Assembly: GCF_001592125.1 (NCBI RefSeq)
Contig: NZ_BCWI01000013.1
Coordinates: forward strand, 55,265 to 119,264
Length of the DNA stretch: 64,000 bases
Source: Microbacterium hominis NBRC 15708
Lineage (GTDB): Bacteria > Actinomycetota > Actinomycetes > Actinomycetales > Microbacteriaceae
Reading direction: 5' to 3'
The translations under genes and the position numbers were made by a program. Positions 44,896 to 53,864 of this stretch are shown here, in pieces. The notes below the pieces were generated by a model. That model had not been told where the DNA came from, made no database searches, and worked only from the letters and a program-made list of their open reading frames with translations. Position 1 is the stretch's first letter. Every line of letters starts with the position of its first letter.

Positions 44896-46591
44896 CGTCG
44901 CGGGTTCCCGTGCGCACGGTGCGCACCGATCCGGTCGCGGTCAGCGTCTCCATGGCCTCCGGGACGGAGACGGTCGCGAGGTCGGCCTCGCTCGCCTGCA
45001 GGCGCTCGACGGTGGTCATCGTCGTGAGCGGCTTGTTGGGGAGGAAGACGATCGCGATCAGCGAGATCACGGCGAAGGGGACGGCGATCAGGAAGGAATG
45101 GGAGATGCCGTTGGCGTAGATGTCCTCGAACACGACACGAAGCGTATCGGGCATCGCCGAGACCTTGGGCAGCGATCCGGACTGCAGCTGCTGCCCCCAG
45201 TACTGGGCCTGGTCGCCGAGCCCCATCACGGCGGCGGTGATCTCCTCCTTGCGCTCGGCGACGAGGTCGACCACGCGCGCGGCGAGGGCGGCGCCCATGA
45301 CCGAGACGCCGATGGTCCCGCCGAGGCTCCGGAAGAACGTCACACCGGAGCTCGCGACACCGATCTCCTCCGGACGGGTCGTGTTCTGCACGACCAGCAC
45401 GAGGTTCTGCATCGTCATGCCCACGCCCGCACCGAGCAGGAACATGTACACCGAGACGAGGAAGAAGTCCGTGTCGTAGTGGATCGTCGACAGCAGCGAC
45501 GAGCCGGCGATCAGCAGCACGGCGCCGACGATGAGGTACGGCTTCCACGTGCCGTAGCGGGTCACCAGCGTGCCGACGCCGACCGAGGCGACCAGGAGGC
45601 CGCCGATCATCGGGATCGTCATGAGCCCGGCCTCGGTCGGGGTCGCCCCGCGCGCCAGCTGCATGTACTGGCTGAGGAACACCGAGGCGCCGAACATGGC
45701 GATGCCGGTGGCGATGGAGGCGATGACCGACAGCGTGAACGTGCGGTTGCGGAACAGCGTCAGCGGCACGAGCGGCTCGCGCGAGCGCAGCTCGACGATG
45801 ACGAACAGGATCGCGGCGAGGATCGCGCCGCCGACCATCAGCACCGTCGTGAGGCTCCACCAGTCGTTGTTGCCGAGATCCCACCAGTCGCCGGTCTTGG
45901 TCGTGCCGGCGTTGGTGACCCAGACCAGCAGCAGCGAGACGGCGGCCGACAGCAGCACGATGCCGAGGTAGTCGATCGTCGTCTTCTTCTTCGGGCGGGC
46001 CGGCACGTGCAGGGTCGCCTGGACGAGCACGAGGGCGACGACGGCGACCGGAAGCGAGACGAAGAAGTTCCAGCGCCAGCCCCAGGCATCCGTGATCACA
46101 CCGCCCAGCAGCGGCCCGCCGATCGTGGCGAGCGCCATCACCGCGCCGAACAGGCCCATGTAGCGGCCGCGCTCGCGCGGGCTGATGATGTCGGCCATGA
46201 GCACCTGGCTGAGCGCGGCGAGGCCGCCGGCGCCGATGCCCTGCACGGCGCGGAACGCGATGAGCATCTCGGGGCTCTGCGAGAATCCGGCGGCGGCGGT
46301 CGCGAGCACGAAGATCACGATCGCGAGCTGGTAGAGCACCTTCCGGTTGGTGAGGTCGGCGAGCTTGCCCCAGATGGGGGTCGAGATCGCCGTCGTGAGC
46401 AGGGTCGCCGTGACGACCCACGTGAAGGCGGCCTGGTTGCCGTCGAGGTCGTGGATGATCACGGGCAGCGAGCTGGAGACGACGGTCGAGGCCAGCATGG
46501 ACACGAACATGCCCAGCAGCAGACCGGACAGGGCTTCGAGCACCTGCCGATGGGTCATGCGCGGTGCGCCGTCGGTGAGGGTTTCTGACAT
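44888..46591 (-). CDS. MFS multidrug efflux transporter, DHA2 (14-TM) family
   Basis: 567 residues with about 14 membrane spans. LPVIIHDLDGNQAAFTWVVTATLLTTAISTPIWGKLADLTNRKVLYQLAIVIFVLA and QGIGAGGLAALSQVLMADIISPRERGRYMGLFGAVMALATIGGPLLGG are the family motifs (A, C). Exports cationic drugs or dyes. AGGAAG upstream of the ATG at 46591. First gene of an operon with marR. Confidence 0.92.
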   Translation of the reverse strand: MSETLTDGAPRMTHRQVLEALSGLLLGMFVSMLASTVVSSSLPVIIHDLDGNQAAFTWVVTATLLTTAISTPIWGKLADLTNRKVLYQLAIVIFVLATAAAGFSQSPEMLIAFRAVQGIGAGGLAALSQVLMADIISPRERGRYMGLFGAVMALATIGGPLLGGVITDAWGWRWNFFVSLPVAVVALVLVQATLHVPARPKKKTTIDYLGIVLLSAAVSLLLVWVTNAGTTKTGDWWDLGNNDWWSLTTVLMVGGAILAAILFVIVELRSREPLVPLTLFRNRTFTLSVIASIATGIAMFGASVFLSQYMQLARGATPTEAGLMTIPMIGGLLVASVGVGTLVTRYGTWKPYLIVGAVLLIAGSSLLSTIHYDTDFFLVSVYMFLLGAGVGMTMQNLVLVVQNTTRPEEIGVASSGVTFFRSLGGTIGVSVMGAALAARVVDLVAERKEEITAAVMGLGDQAQYWGQQLQSGSLPKVSAMPDTLRVVFEDIYANGISHSFLIAVPFAVISLIAIVFLPNKPLTTMTTVERLQASEADLATVSVPEAMETLTATGSVRTVRTGTRDDG

Positions 46592-46648
46592 AGGGGTGCT
46601 TCCTGGAGGTGCGGCGATGCGGAGGAGTCGCCGGGGGCGACGGGATGG

Positions 46649-46708
46649 TTGATCTCAGTCAACGTTTGAGCTGGGTCAACTATATGAGCAACGTTGACCT
46701 GCGTCAAC
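46649..46708 (-). promoter_or_regulatory. MarR-controlled promoter with GTTGA/TCAAC array
   Basis: Minus-strand TTGACG (46707-46702), 17-base spacer, TATAGT (46684-46679): close to consensus. GTTGA/TCAAC half-sites occur at 46649, 46659, 46676, 46693 and 46704, including the inverted pair GTTGATCTCAGTCAAC and the CAACGTTG core in the spacer. They cover the core promoter and transcribed leader. Confidence 0.7.
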
Positions 46709-46759
46709 TATTCCCGACCCGGCTCTGCCCGTGCCGAGGCCCCGGCATCCGGCGGGCGG

Positions 46760-47449
46760 TCAGTCGGCGAGGGCGAGGGCGCGGAACGGCTCGCGGGCGC
46801 GCGGTGCGGCGGCATCGGCCGGCGCCGCCCCGACCCGGCGCGCGGTGGTGCGGCGGTAGAGCTCGTCGATCAGCTCGGTCGCGAGGCGCACGAGGTTGCC
46901 GATCTCCCGCTCGTCGCGGTCGACCCAGGCGCACCGGGGCTCGTCGCCGACGGGCACGAACCCGTCGTGCTCCTCCCACACGACCAGGGTGCGCTCGGCG
47001 CCCAGCACGTGCTGCTGCCACCACACCTGACGCAGGTAGGTGCGGGGGATCGAGCGCCACGTCTTGTTCGTGGTCTTGATCTCCGCGAGCACGACACGAC
47101 CGTCCTGATCGACCGTGATGCCGTCGGGGGTCGCGAGGTGGCGCTTCTCGACGACGGCGTGGAAGAGGGCCGACGAGGGGTGGATGCCGTGCGTCGCCGC
47201 GACCCAGGCGGCGATCTCCGGCTCGCGGCGACGTCCGTGGTCGGTGTACGCGTTGCCCGAGAAGCCGCGCCCGGCGCCGAGCTTGGCGTCGGCCGCGCGC
47301 GCGATGGCGGCGGGACTCGTCAGCTGAGCGACATCCGTCGCGGTGATGCCGCGCGAGCGGGCGCGCATCCAGCCCACGCGGTCGCGCGAGTCGGCGACGA
47401 TGCGGGAGGCCAGTTCCGGAGCGATGCGTGCGAAGGCCTCCGGAGTCAT
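46760..47449 (-). CDS. YqaJ-type PD-(D/E)XK exonuclease domain protein
   Basis: 229 residues. YqaJ/lambda-exonuclease-like fold: [17 protein letters not shown] and the catalytic D-x(n)-E-x-K set [22 protein letters not shown], then [22 protein letters not shown]. No recT/bet-like partner beside it and no phage genes, unlike the usual phage context. Isolated between the DHA2 pump and the L10 leader. ATG at 47449. Function in recombination or repair is inferred only from the fold. Confidence 0.78.
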   Translation of the reverse strand: MTPEAFARIAPELASRIVADSRDRVGWMRARSRGITATDVAQLTSPAAIARAADAKLGAGRGFSGNAYTDHGRRREPEIAAWVAATHGIHPSSALFHAVVEKRHLATPDGITVDQDGRVVLAEIKTTNKTWRSIPRTYLRQVWWQQHVLGAERTLVVWEEHDGFVPVGDEPRCAWVDRDEREIGNLVRLATELIDELYRRTTARRVGAAPADAAAPRAREPFRALALAD

Positions 47450-47510
47450 GACATCGAGGCTAACCCGCGCCGTCGACAGCCGGGCCCCGCGACACCCGCG
47501 CCGCCCGGAT

Positions 47511-47539
47511 TTGGCGACGGTGCCGGCGTCGCCTATGCT
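47511..47539 (+). promoter_or_regulatory. rplJ-rplL promoter
   Basis: TTGGCG (47511-47516), 17 bases, TATGCT (47534-47539), giving a ~225-nt leader. Confidence 0.6.
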
Positions 47540-47544
47540 GGGGG

Positions 47545-47768
47545 AAGCCAAAGACCGCTGGTCTCGGCGTGCGCGCAAGCGGATGCCGACGAAGCTCTGC
47601 ATCGCAGGGGCCCGCGCAGGTGTCACAGACAGCACCGGGAAACCGGACACGAAGCTCCGTGCGCTTGCGCCGGAGCTTTTTCTCGTTGTGCGGGGTCCGT
47701 ATCGCAGGACAGCCGGTCGAGGCCGACGCTCCGCCACCGCGGGGTGTCACGTTCACATCAAGGAGTGA
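47545..47768 (+). promoter_or_regulatory. Ribosomal protein L10 leader with attenuator
   Basis: Begins GCCAAAGACCGCTGGTCTC, as in known actinobacterial L10 leaders, and contains the GCGCAGGTGTCACAG stretch typical of the L10(L12)4-binding fold. A hairpin AAGCTCCG (47652-47659)/CGGAGCTT (47671-47678) followed by a T-rich tail is a likely terminator arm, so L10 excess could stop transcription ahead of rplJ. The leader accounts for the ~320-bp stretch without genes between 47450 and 47770. Confidence 0.68.
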
Positions 47769-47770
47769 CC

Positions 47771-48259
47771 ATGGCGCAGAAGGATGCATCGGTCGCCGAG
47801 CTCACGAAGAACTTCGAGAACTCGACTGCCGTTCTGCTGACCGAGTACCGCGGTCTGACGGTCGCCCAGCTCAAGCAGCTGCGCAACAGCATCCGTCAGG
47901 ACGCGAGCTACGCCGTGGTGAAGAACACGCTGACCAAGATCGCCGCGAACAACGCGGGGATCACGGCGCTGGACGAGGACCTCAAGGGCCCCTCGGCCGT
48001 CGCGTTCGTGCACGGCGACTTCGTCGCCACCGCGAAGGCTCTGCGTGACTTCGCCAAGGCCAACCCGCTTCTCGTGATCAAGGGCGGCGTCTTCGAGGGC
48101 AACGCCCTGAGCGCCGACGAGGTCAACAAGTACGCCTCCCTGGAGAGCCGTGAGGTTCTGCTGGCGAAGGCGGCGGGCATGATGAAGGCGACGATGGGCA
48201 AGGCTGCGGCCACCATCGACGCGCTTCGCGAAAAGCTGGAGACCGCCGAGGCCGCGTAA
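47771..48259 (+). CDS. rplJ: 50S ribosomal protein L10
   Basis: 162 residues. [38 protein letters not shown] is the L10 N-terminus; anchors L7/L12 dimers. Preceded by AAGGAGTG SD and the leader. Confidence 0.98.
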   Translation: MAQKDASVAELTKNFENSTAVLLTEYRGLTVAQLKQLRNSIRQDASYAVVKNTLTKIAANNAGITALDEDLKGPSAVAFVHGDFVATAKALRDFAKANPLLVIKGGVFEGNALSADEVNKYASLESREVLLAKAAGMMKATMGKAAATIDALREKLETAEAA

Positions 48260-48309
48260 GCGACCGGCGAGCTCTTTCCCATACACCCCACCCATCTAGG
48301 AGATACATC

Positions 48310-48693
48310 ATGGCGAAGCTCACCACTGAGGAGCTGCTCGAGCAGTTTGCCGGCCTGACCCTCGTCGAGCTCAGCGAGTTCGTGAAGGCGTTCGAGGAGA
48401 AGTTCGACGTCACCGCTGCCGCCCCCGTCGCCGTTGCCGGCGCCGCGGGTGCCGCGGGTGGCGCCGAAGAGGTCGAGGAGAAGGACTCCTTCGACGTCAT
48501 CCTCGAGGCCGCCGGCGACAAGAAGATCCAGGTCATCAAGACGGTCCGCGAGCTCACCTCGCTCGGCCTCGGCGAGGCCAAGGCCGTCGTCGACGGTGCC
48601 CCCAAGGCCGTGCTCGAGGGCGCGAACAAGGAGACCGCCGAGAAGGCGAAGGCTGCCCTCGAGGAGGCCGGCGCTTCGGTGACCATCAAGTAA
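48310..48693 (+). CDS. rplL: 50S ribosomal protein L7/L12
   Basis: 127 residues. N-terminal dimerisation domain [31 protein letters not shown], Ala/Gly hinge, and the C-terminal factor-binding domain [51 protein letters not shown]. Follows rplJ with the usual spacing; a strong terminator ends the unit. Confidence 0.98.
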   Translation: MAKLTTEELLEQFAGLTLVELSEFVKAFEEKFDVTAAAPVAVAGAAGAAGGAEEVEEKDSFDVILEAAGDKKIQVIKTVRELTSLGLGEAKAVVDGAPKAVLEGANKETAEKAKAALEEAGASVTIK

Positions 48694-48718
48694 TCAGCTC
48701 TTCTCGAAGAACTGCAGC

Positions 48719-48749
48719 GAAGACCCCCGGGCTCGGCCCGGGGGTCTTC
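48719..48749 (+). terminator. Terminator after rplL
   Basis: GAAGACCCCCGGGC-TCG-GCCCGGGGGTCTTC, 14-base perfect arms, three-base loop. It also serves the convergent LacI transcript. Confidence 0.8.
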
Positions 48750-48767
48750 CGCGTCCGTGCGGCGCGC

Positions 48768-49787
48768 TCAGACCCGCTCGACGCCGTCGCTGATCGGGGC
48801 CGTGGAGCTGCGCACGACGAGCCGGGCGGGAAGACGCAGCTCGGTGCGCGCGCGGCCCGGCTCGGCGATCTCGGACAGCAGCACGCCCACGGCGGCCCGG
48901 CCCTGTTCCCGCGGCACCTGCTGGAGCGTGGTGAGGGCGAACATGTCGGCGAACTCGTGGTCGTCGATCCCCACGACGCTCAGCGCCGACGGCACCTGGA
49001 TGCCGAGGCGACGGGCCGCGATGATCGCGCCGATCGCCACCTCGTCGCAGACGCCCACGATGGCGGTCGGGCGGCGGCGCGTGTCGCTGAGCAGATCGGC
49101 GGAGGCGGCGTAGCCGTCGGGCAGCGTCACCTCGGAGTGCGCGTGCCGGGCGAACTGCGACAGGCCCGCCTCGCGCATCGCGTGGCGGTAGCCGGCGAGC
49201 CGCTCCTGGTCGACGTGCGCCCAGTGGCTCTCGGGAGCGCCGCCCACGAACGCGATGTCGCGATGGCCGAGGGCGATGAGGTGCTCGGTGGCCCGCCGCG
49301 CCGCATCCGCGTCGTCCACCGCGACGACGCTGGTCAGGTCGCTCGAGCCGACGACGCTGACGATCGGGCGGTCGATGCGCGTCAGACGCTCGAGCTCGTG
49401 GTCCACCGGTTCCAGGCCCACCGCGATCAGACCGTCGAACCTCTTGCGCGCCAGGAAGTCGTCGAAGATCCGGGCGCGCCCGTCGGTACCGGGCTTCGCG
49501 TCGTACAGGGTGAGGTCGAGGCCGCGTTCCAGCAGCGCCTGCTGGATGCCCTCGAGCACCTCGGCGAAGAACCAGCGGTTGACGTAGGGCATGACGACGC
49601 CGACGTTCTGCGTGCGGCCCGTCGCGAGTCCGACGGCCCCGGCGGACGGGACGTAGCCCAGCTCGGCGGCCGCCGCGCGCACCCGCGACTTCGTGCTCTC
49701 GGATACGTAGCCGGCGCCGCTCAGGGCACGACTGGCGGTGGCCTTCGAAACGCCCGCGTGGGCGGCGACCTCCGCTATGCCCGCCAT
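48768..49787 (-). CDS. LacI-family repressor of the second ABC operon
   Basis: 339 residues. HTH GIAEVAAHAGVSKATASRALSGAGYVSESTKSRVRAAAAELGYVPSA (residues ~3-48), then the LacI effector domain with VVGIDDHEFADMFALTTLQQVPREQG. The ATG at 49787 has GAGGAG upstream. Divergent from the ABC operon at 50013; two GGAAnCGGTTnC sites in the shared gap probably bind it, giving control of both genes. Confidence 0.92.
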   Translation of the reverse strand: MAGIAEVAAHAGVSKATASRALSGAGYVSESTKSRVRAAAAELGYVPSAGAVGLATGRTQNVGVVMPYVNRWFFAEVLEGIQQALLERGLDLTLYDAKPGTDGRARIFDDFLARKRFDGLIAVGLEPVDHELERLTRIDRPIVSVVGSSDLTSVVAVDDADAARRATEHLIALGHRDIAFVGGAPESHWAHVDQERLAGYRHAMREAGLSQFARHAHSEVTLPDGYAASADLLSDTRRRPTAIVGVCDEVAIGAIIAARRLGIQVPSALSVVGIDDHEFADMFALTTLQQVPREQGRAAVGVLLSEIAEPGRARTELRLPARLVVRSSTAPISDGVERV

Positions 49788-49835
49788 CGGCGCTCCTCCT
49801 CGAGCTGATCGATCGTCTTTCTCACGGTTCAGTAT

Positions 49836-49847
49836 GGAACCGGTTGC
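49836..49847. promoter_or_regulatory. LacI operator O1 of the second ABC operon
   Basis: GGAACCGGTTGC, core AACCGGTT palindromic, 49 bp upstream of the lacI-type start. One of two similar sites. Confidence 0.6.
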
Positions 49848-49946
49848 TCTCATCTTCGTGGCGGCGCGTTCCGCGCGATAGTTGTCGTTATCGGGTTGTG
49901 ACAATCGCTGCCTTGTGTCGTGGGAGCGTGTCCAATAGCTTTGCCT

Positions 49947-49958
49947 GGAATCGGTTCC
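49947..49958. promoter_or_regulatory. LacI operator O2 of the second ABC operon
   Basis: GGAATCGGTTCC, near-perfect palindrome, 111 bp downstream of O1 and 55 bp before the binding-protein ATG, just downstream of a weak -10 (49933-49941). Spacing allows looped co-occupancy. Confidence 0.6.
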
Positions 49959-50012
49959 GGGAAGGAACCGTGTGCACAGGAATCATCCGAGCACTCAATG
50001 AGGAGGAATCAC

Positions 50013-51347
50013 ATGGGGATGTCACGGCGGCGCTGGATTGCGCCTCTTGCCGTCATGGGCGTGGCGGCATTCGCTCTCGCCGGCTGCGCCGAAGGCGGCA
50101 GCAGCGGCGGCAGCACAGGGGGATCGGCAGCGGCCGGGGGCACCGTGCGGATCGCGGGCGGTATCACCGGTTCTGAGGCCGACGCCCTGCAGAAGGTCTT
50201 CGACGACTGGAGCAAGACCAGCGGGGTCACCGTGGAGTACACGGGCGACAAGAGCTTCGAGGCCAACATCGTCACGAAGGTGACCGGTGGCGATGCTCCC
50301 GACATCGCGATCGTGCCGCAGCCGGGTCTGCTGAAGACCCTCGTCGGCACGGGCGACGTGAAGGCGGCACCGAAGGCCGTCGAGGACAACGTCGACGCCA
50401 ACTGGTCGCCCGACTGGAAGAAGTACGGCACGATCGACGGCACGTTCTACTCGGCACCGATGCTCGCCAACATCAAGGGCTACGTCTGGTACTCGCCGGC
50501 GAAGTTCAAGGAGTGGGGCGTCGAGATCCCGAAGACATGGGACGAGCTGCTCACGCTGACCAAGACGATCCAGGAGAAGACCGGGGCGGCGCCCTGGTGC
50601 GCCGGCTTCGAGTCCGGCGGCGCGTCGGGCTGGCCCGGCACCGACTGGGTCGAGGACCTCGTGCTGCGCCAGTCGGGTCCCGACGTGTACGACCAGTGGG
50701 TCGACGGCACCGTGAAGTTCACGGACAAGCCGATCTCCGACGCGTTCACCGCGGTCGGCGACATCCTGCTGAACCCGTCGTACGTCAACGCCGGCTACGG
50801 CGACGTCAAGAGCATCAACAGCACCGCGTTCGGTGACGTCGCGGCGAAGGTGGCGGACGGCTCCTGCCCGATGACCCACCAGGCGTCGTTCCTCACGGCC
50901 AACTTCCTGACCGTGAAGACGGCATCGGGTGAGACCCCGAAGGTCGCGCCCGACGGTGACGTCTACGCCTTCGTGCTCCCCGGCTACAAGGAGGGCTCGG
51001 CCACGATCGAGGTCGGTGGCGAGTTCGTCGCCGGCTTCTCCGACAGCGAGGCCACGCAGAAGGTGCTCGAGTTCATGTCCAGCCCCGAGTTCGCCGACGC
51101 CCGCGTCAGCGAGGGCGGCGCCATCTCGGCCAACCTCAAGGCGGACCCGAGCAAGGCTTCGAGCGAGTTCCTCACCGAGGCGATGAAGCTGCTGCAGGAC
51201 CCGAACACCACGGTCCGCTTCGACGCGTCGGACCTCATGCCCGCCACGGTCGGCTCCGGTTCGTTCTGGAAGGGCATGGTCGACTGGATCGACGGCAAGG
51301 ACCAGGCCACGGTCCTCAGCGACATCCAGGCCGGCTACAACAACTAG
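50013..51347 (+). CDS. Sugar ABC transporter substrate-binding lipoprotein
   Basis: 444 residues. Signal peptide with lipobox AFALAGC (Cys near residue 22), then the type-1 extracellular sugar-binding fold: AGGTVRIAGGITGSEADALQKVFDDW, PDIAIVPQPGLL and PWCAGFESGGASGWPGTDWVED, which resembles alpha-glucoside binding proteins. ATG at 50013 chosen from AGGAGG at 50001-50006. First gene of the LacI-controlled operon. Confidence 0.9.
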   Translation: MGMSRRRWIAPLAVMGVAAFALAGCAEGGSSGGSTGGSAAAGGTVRIAGGITGSEADALQKVFDDWSKTSGVTVEYTGDKSFEANIVTKVTGGDAPDIAIVPQPGLLKTLVGTGDVKAAPKAVEDNVDANWSPDWKKYGTIDGTFYSAPMLANIKGYVWYSPAKFKEWGVEIPKTWDELLTLTKTIQEKTGAAPWCAGFESGGASGWPGTDWVEDLVLRQSGPDVYDQWVDGTVKFTDKPISDAFTAVGDILLNPSYVNAGYGDVKSINSTAFGDVAAKVADGSCPMTHQASFLTANFLTVKTASGETPKVAPDGDVYAFVLPGYKEGSATIEVGGEFVAGFSDSEATQKVLEFMSSPEFADARVSEGGAISANLKADPSKASSEFLTEAMKLLQDPNTTVRFDASDLMPATVGSGSFWKGMVDWIDGKDQATVLSDIQAGYNN

Positions 51348-51364
51348 TCACACCCACCGCGTGA

Positions 51365-51408
51365 CACCGCGGGCGGGATGCCGAGGCCTCGGCATCCCGC
51401 CCGCGGTG
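51365..51408 (+). terminator. 44-bp perfect palindrome between binding protein and permease
   Basis: Two 22-base arms with centre at 51386/51387, core GGATGCCGAGG/CCTCGGCATCC. In the RNA this forms a very stable hairpin, likely to trim transcription or protect the mRNA 3' end so the binding protein is made in excess of the permeases. Confidence 0.6.
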
Positions 51409-51464
51409 CCCGCCCTCGTCGTCACCCACGTCCCGCGTCCGCCGAAGCACACGGAGGCTCATCG

Positions 51465-52811
51465 ATGTCCGCAACCACCACCGCGCCCGCGCGATCCCAG
51501 ACGGATGCCCCGAAGCCTCCGCCGGGCCGGCGCCGCGCCTTCTCTCCCCGCGTCACCGCGGGTATCGCGACCGGCGCGCTCGTCGTCGTCCTCGCGCTCG
51601 TCGTCCTGCTGCTGCTGAGCGCACCCGTCGAGGATCCCGCCAAGATCGTCATCCCGGGCGTCTCGCTCACCGCGTTCTTCCAGTGGCTCGGCGTCATGGG
51701 GCCGATCGTCCAGATCCCGATCATCCTGATCGTCTTCGGTGCGGTCGTCGGCGTGCTCCTGCTGCTGATCGAGTACGCGCCGCGCCCCGGTCGCCTCTAC
51801 TTCTGGATCCGCCTCGTCGCGTGCTTCGCCATCCCGGTGATCGCGCTGATGCTGCTGCGGCCCTACGCGAACGCGTTCATCTACGTGCTCGGCATCGCCC
51901 TGGTCTCCGGGGGCGCGCTGTTCGTGCTGGACTACCGTGCGCGCAAGGGCGCCGGCTACCTCTTCCAGCTCGTGCTGTTCGCCGCTCCCGCGGCGGTGCT
52001 GCTGCTGATCGGTCTCATCTACCCGTTCATCGCCACGTTCGTGCAGTCGTTCTACGACAAGACGGGCGCCGAGTTCGTGGGCTTCGAGAACTACGTGTGG
52101 GTGTTCACGCAGCCGGAAGGCACGTGGTCGGTGATCAACACCGTCATCTGGGTGCTGATCTGCCCCACCATCGCCACGATCGTCGGGCTCGCCTACGCGG
52201 TGTTCATCGACCGTGCCGCGGGGGAGCGGTTCCTGAAGGTGCTCATCTTCATGCCGTTCGCCATCTCGTTCGTGGGCGCCGGCATCATCTGGAAGTTCAT
52301 GTACGACTACCGGCAGGGCGATCAGCTGGGTCTGCTCAACGCGATCATCACGGCTTTCGGGGGCGACCCCGTCGCCTGGCTGAGCGTGACGCCCCTGATC
52401 AACAGCCTGCTGCTGATGGTGGTGTTCATCTGGAGTCAGACGGGCCTCGCCATGGTCATCCTGTCGGCGGCCATCAAGGCGGTCCCGCCGGAGCAGATGG
52501 AAGCCGCCGAGCTCGACGGCGCGAACGCCTGGGACAGGTTCCGCAACGTCACCGTGCCCGGCATCCGCTCGTCGATCGTCGTCGTGGTGACCACCGTGGC
52601 CATCGCGGCGCTGAAGATCTACGACATCGTCGCGGTCATGACGGGCGGTCGCGCCAACACCTCGGTGCTCGCCTTCGAGATGGTCAACCAGCAGCAGCGC
52701 TTCCAGAGCTACGGCCACGCGGCGGCGCTGGCGGTCGTGCTGTTCATCTTCGTCACGCCGCTGATCGTCTTCAACATCATCCAGATCCGCAAGCAGAGGG
52801 AGATCCGATGA
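51465..52811 (+). CDS. Sugar ABC transporter permease with extended N-terminal membrane domain
   Basis: 448 residues, against ~290-330 for the usual MalF-like subunit. The first ~200 residues hold four to five extra membrane spans (for example GIATGALVVVLALVVLLLL, PIILIVFGAVVGVLLLLIEY, FWIRLVACFAIPVIALMLL, FIYVLGIALVSGGALFVL). The standard permease core follows, with EAA loop EAAELDGANAWDRFRNVTVPGIRS. ATG at 51465; its stop overlaps the next gene. What the added domain does is unknown. Confidence 0.86.
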   Translation: MSATTTAPARSQTDAPKPPPGRRRAFSPRVTAGIATGALVVVLALVVLLLLSAPVEDPAKIVIPGVSLTAFFQWLGVMGPIVQIPIILIVFGAVVGVLLLLIEYAPRPGRLYFWIRLVACFAIPVIALMLLRPYANAFIYVLGIALVSGGALFVLDYRARKGAGYLFQLVLFAAPAAVLLLIGLIYPFIATFVQSFYDKTGAEFVGFENYVWVFTQPEGTWSVINTVIWVLICPTIATIVGLAYAVFIDRAAGERFLKVLIFMPFAISFVGAGIIWKFMYDYRQGDQLGLLNAIITAFGGDPVAWLSVTPLINSLLLMVVFIWSQTGLAMVILSAAIKAVPPEQMEAAELDGANAWDRFRNVTVPGIRSSIVVVVTTVAIAALKIYDIVAVMTGGRANTSVLAFEMVNQQQRFQSYGHAAALAVVLFIFVTPLIVFNIIQIRKQREIR

Positions 52812-53785
52812 GCACCGGCGTCGACGTCATCGAGCCCGTCACCGACACCCGTTCGGCACGGCAGGTCTCCCGCGACACGCGCAAGCACGAGGCGATGGCG
52901 CGCAAGCGCCTGTCGTCGAAGGGCGCGACGATCGCGGCACTCATCATCGCGATCTTCTGGACCATCCCCACGTTCGGCCTGTTCGTCACGTCGTTCCGCC
53001 CCGGATCGGACGTGCAGAGCACCGGCTGGTGGACGGTGTTCACCGACCCGTCGTTCACGCTGGAGAACTACCAGAAGGCGCTGACCTCCGGCGGCACCGC
53101 GCTGACGCTGGGGGAGTCGTTCCTCAACTCGCTGGCGATCACGATCCCGGTCGTCTTCTTCGCCCTCGCGGTCGCCTCGCTGCTGGCCTACGCGTTCGCG
53201 TGGATCGACTTCAAGGGTCGCAACCTCGCCTTCATCGCGGTGTTCGCGTTGCAGATCGTGCCGCTGCAGATGGCTCTCGTGCCGCTGCTGAGCCTGTTCT
53301 CCCGCGGCATGACGATCGGCGACGTGACCGTCTTCCCGGCCCTCGACCTCCGCGGGCTCGAGCACAGCTTCGCGACGGTCTGGATCGCGCACACGATCTT
53401 CGCCCTGCCGCTGGCGGTGTTCCTGCTGCACAACTTCATCGCGGAGATCCCCAGCGAGGTCATCGAGGCGGCGCGGGTGGACGGCGCCGGACACGGGCAG
53501 ATCTTCTTCCGGATGATCCTGCCGCTGGCCGCGCCCGCGCTGGCGTCCTTCGCGGTGCTCGAGTTCATCTGGGTGTGGAACGACCTGCTCGTCGCGACGA
53601 TCTTCGCGCCGTCGTCGTCGCTGCCGATCACCCAGTCGTTGAACTCGCTGTCGGGCACGTGGGGCGACCAGTGGTTCCTGCAGGCCGCCGGTACGTTCAT
53701 CTCGATCATCGTGCCGCTGGTGGTGTTCTTCGCCCTGCAGCGCTTCTTCGTGCGGGGGCTCCTCGCGGGGGCGACGAAGGGCTGA
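52808..53785 (+). CDS. Sugar ABC transporter permease (MalG-like)
   Basis: 325 residues, six membrane spans. EAA loop EAARVDGAGHGQIFFRMILPLAAP. ATGA overlap with the preceding permease. No ATPase gene follows; a terminator does. Confidence 0.92.
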   Translation: MSTGVDVIEPVTDTRSARQVSRDTRKHEAMARKRLSSKGATIAALIIAIFWTIPTFGLFVTSFRPGSDVQSTGWWTVFTDPSFTLENYQKALTSGGTALTLGESFLNSLAITIPVVFFALAVASLLAYAFAWIDFKGRNLAFIAVFALQIVPLQMALVPLLSLFSRGMTIGDVTVFPALDLRGLEHSFATVWIAHTIFALPLAVFLLHNFIAEIPSEVIEAARVDGAGHGQIFFRMILPLAAPALASFAVLEFIWVWNDLLVATIFAPSSSLPITQSLNSLSGTWGDQWFLQAAGTFISIIVPLVVFFALQRFFVRGLLAGATKG

Positions 53786-53807
53786 TCGTTCGGCACCGTC
53801 CTTCGGG

Positions 53808-53852
53808 GGAGCGGCGCGGAACTCGTGGGCACACGAGCCGCGCCGCTCCTTT
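53808..53852 (+). terminator. Terminator of the second ABC operon
   Basis: GGAGCGGCGCGG/CCGCGCCGCTCC, perfect 12-base arms enclosing a further CTCGTG/CACGAG stem, then TTT. It abuts the next promoter. Confidence 0.75.
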
Positions 53853-53864
53853 AGTGTGAAGCCA
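53852..53864 (+). promoter_or_regulatory. -10 and leaderless start of the P-type ATPase
   Basis: TAGTGT (53852-53857) six bases before the ATG at 53864; its -35 region lies inside the preceding terminator stem. Confidence 0.5.

Noticed and set aside
46760..47449. Prophage remnant around the YqaJ gene
   Set aside because: No integrase, capsid, or recT-like gene on either side, and no direct repeat of the tRNA was seen.
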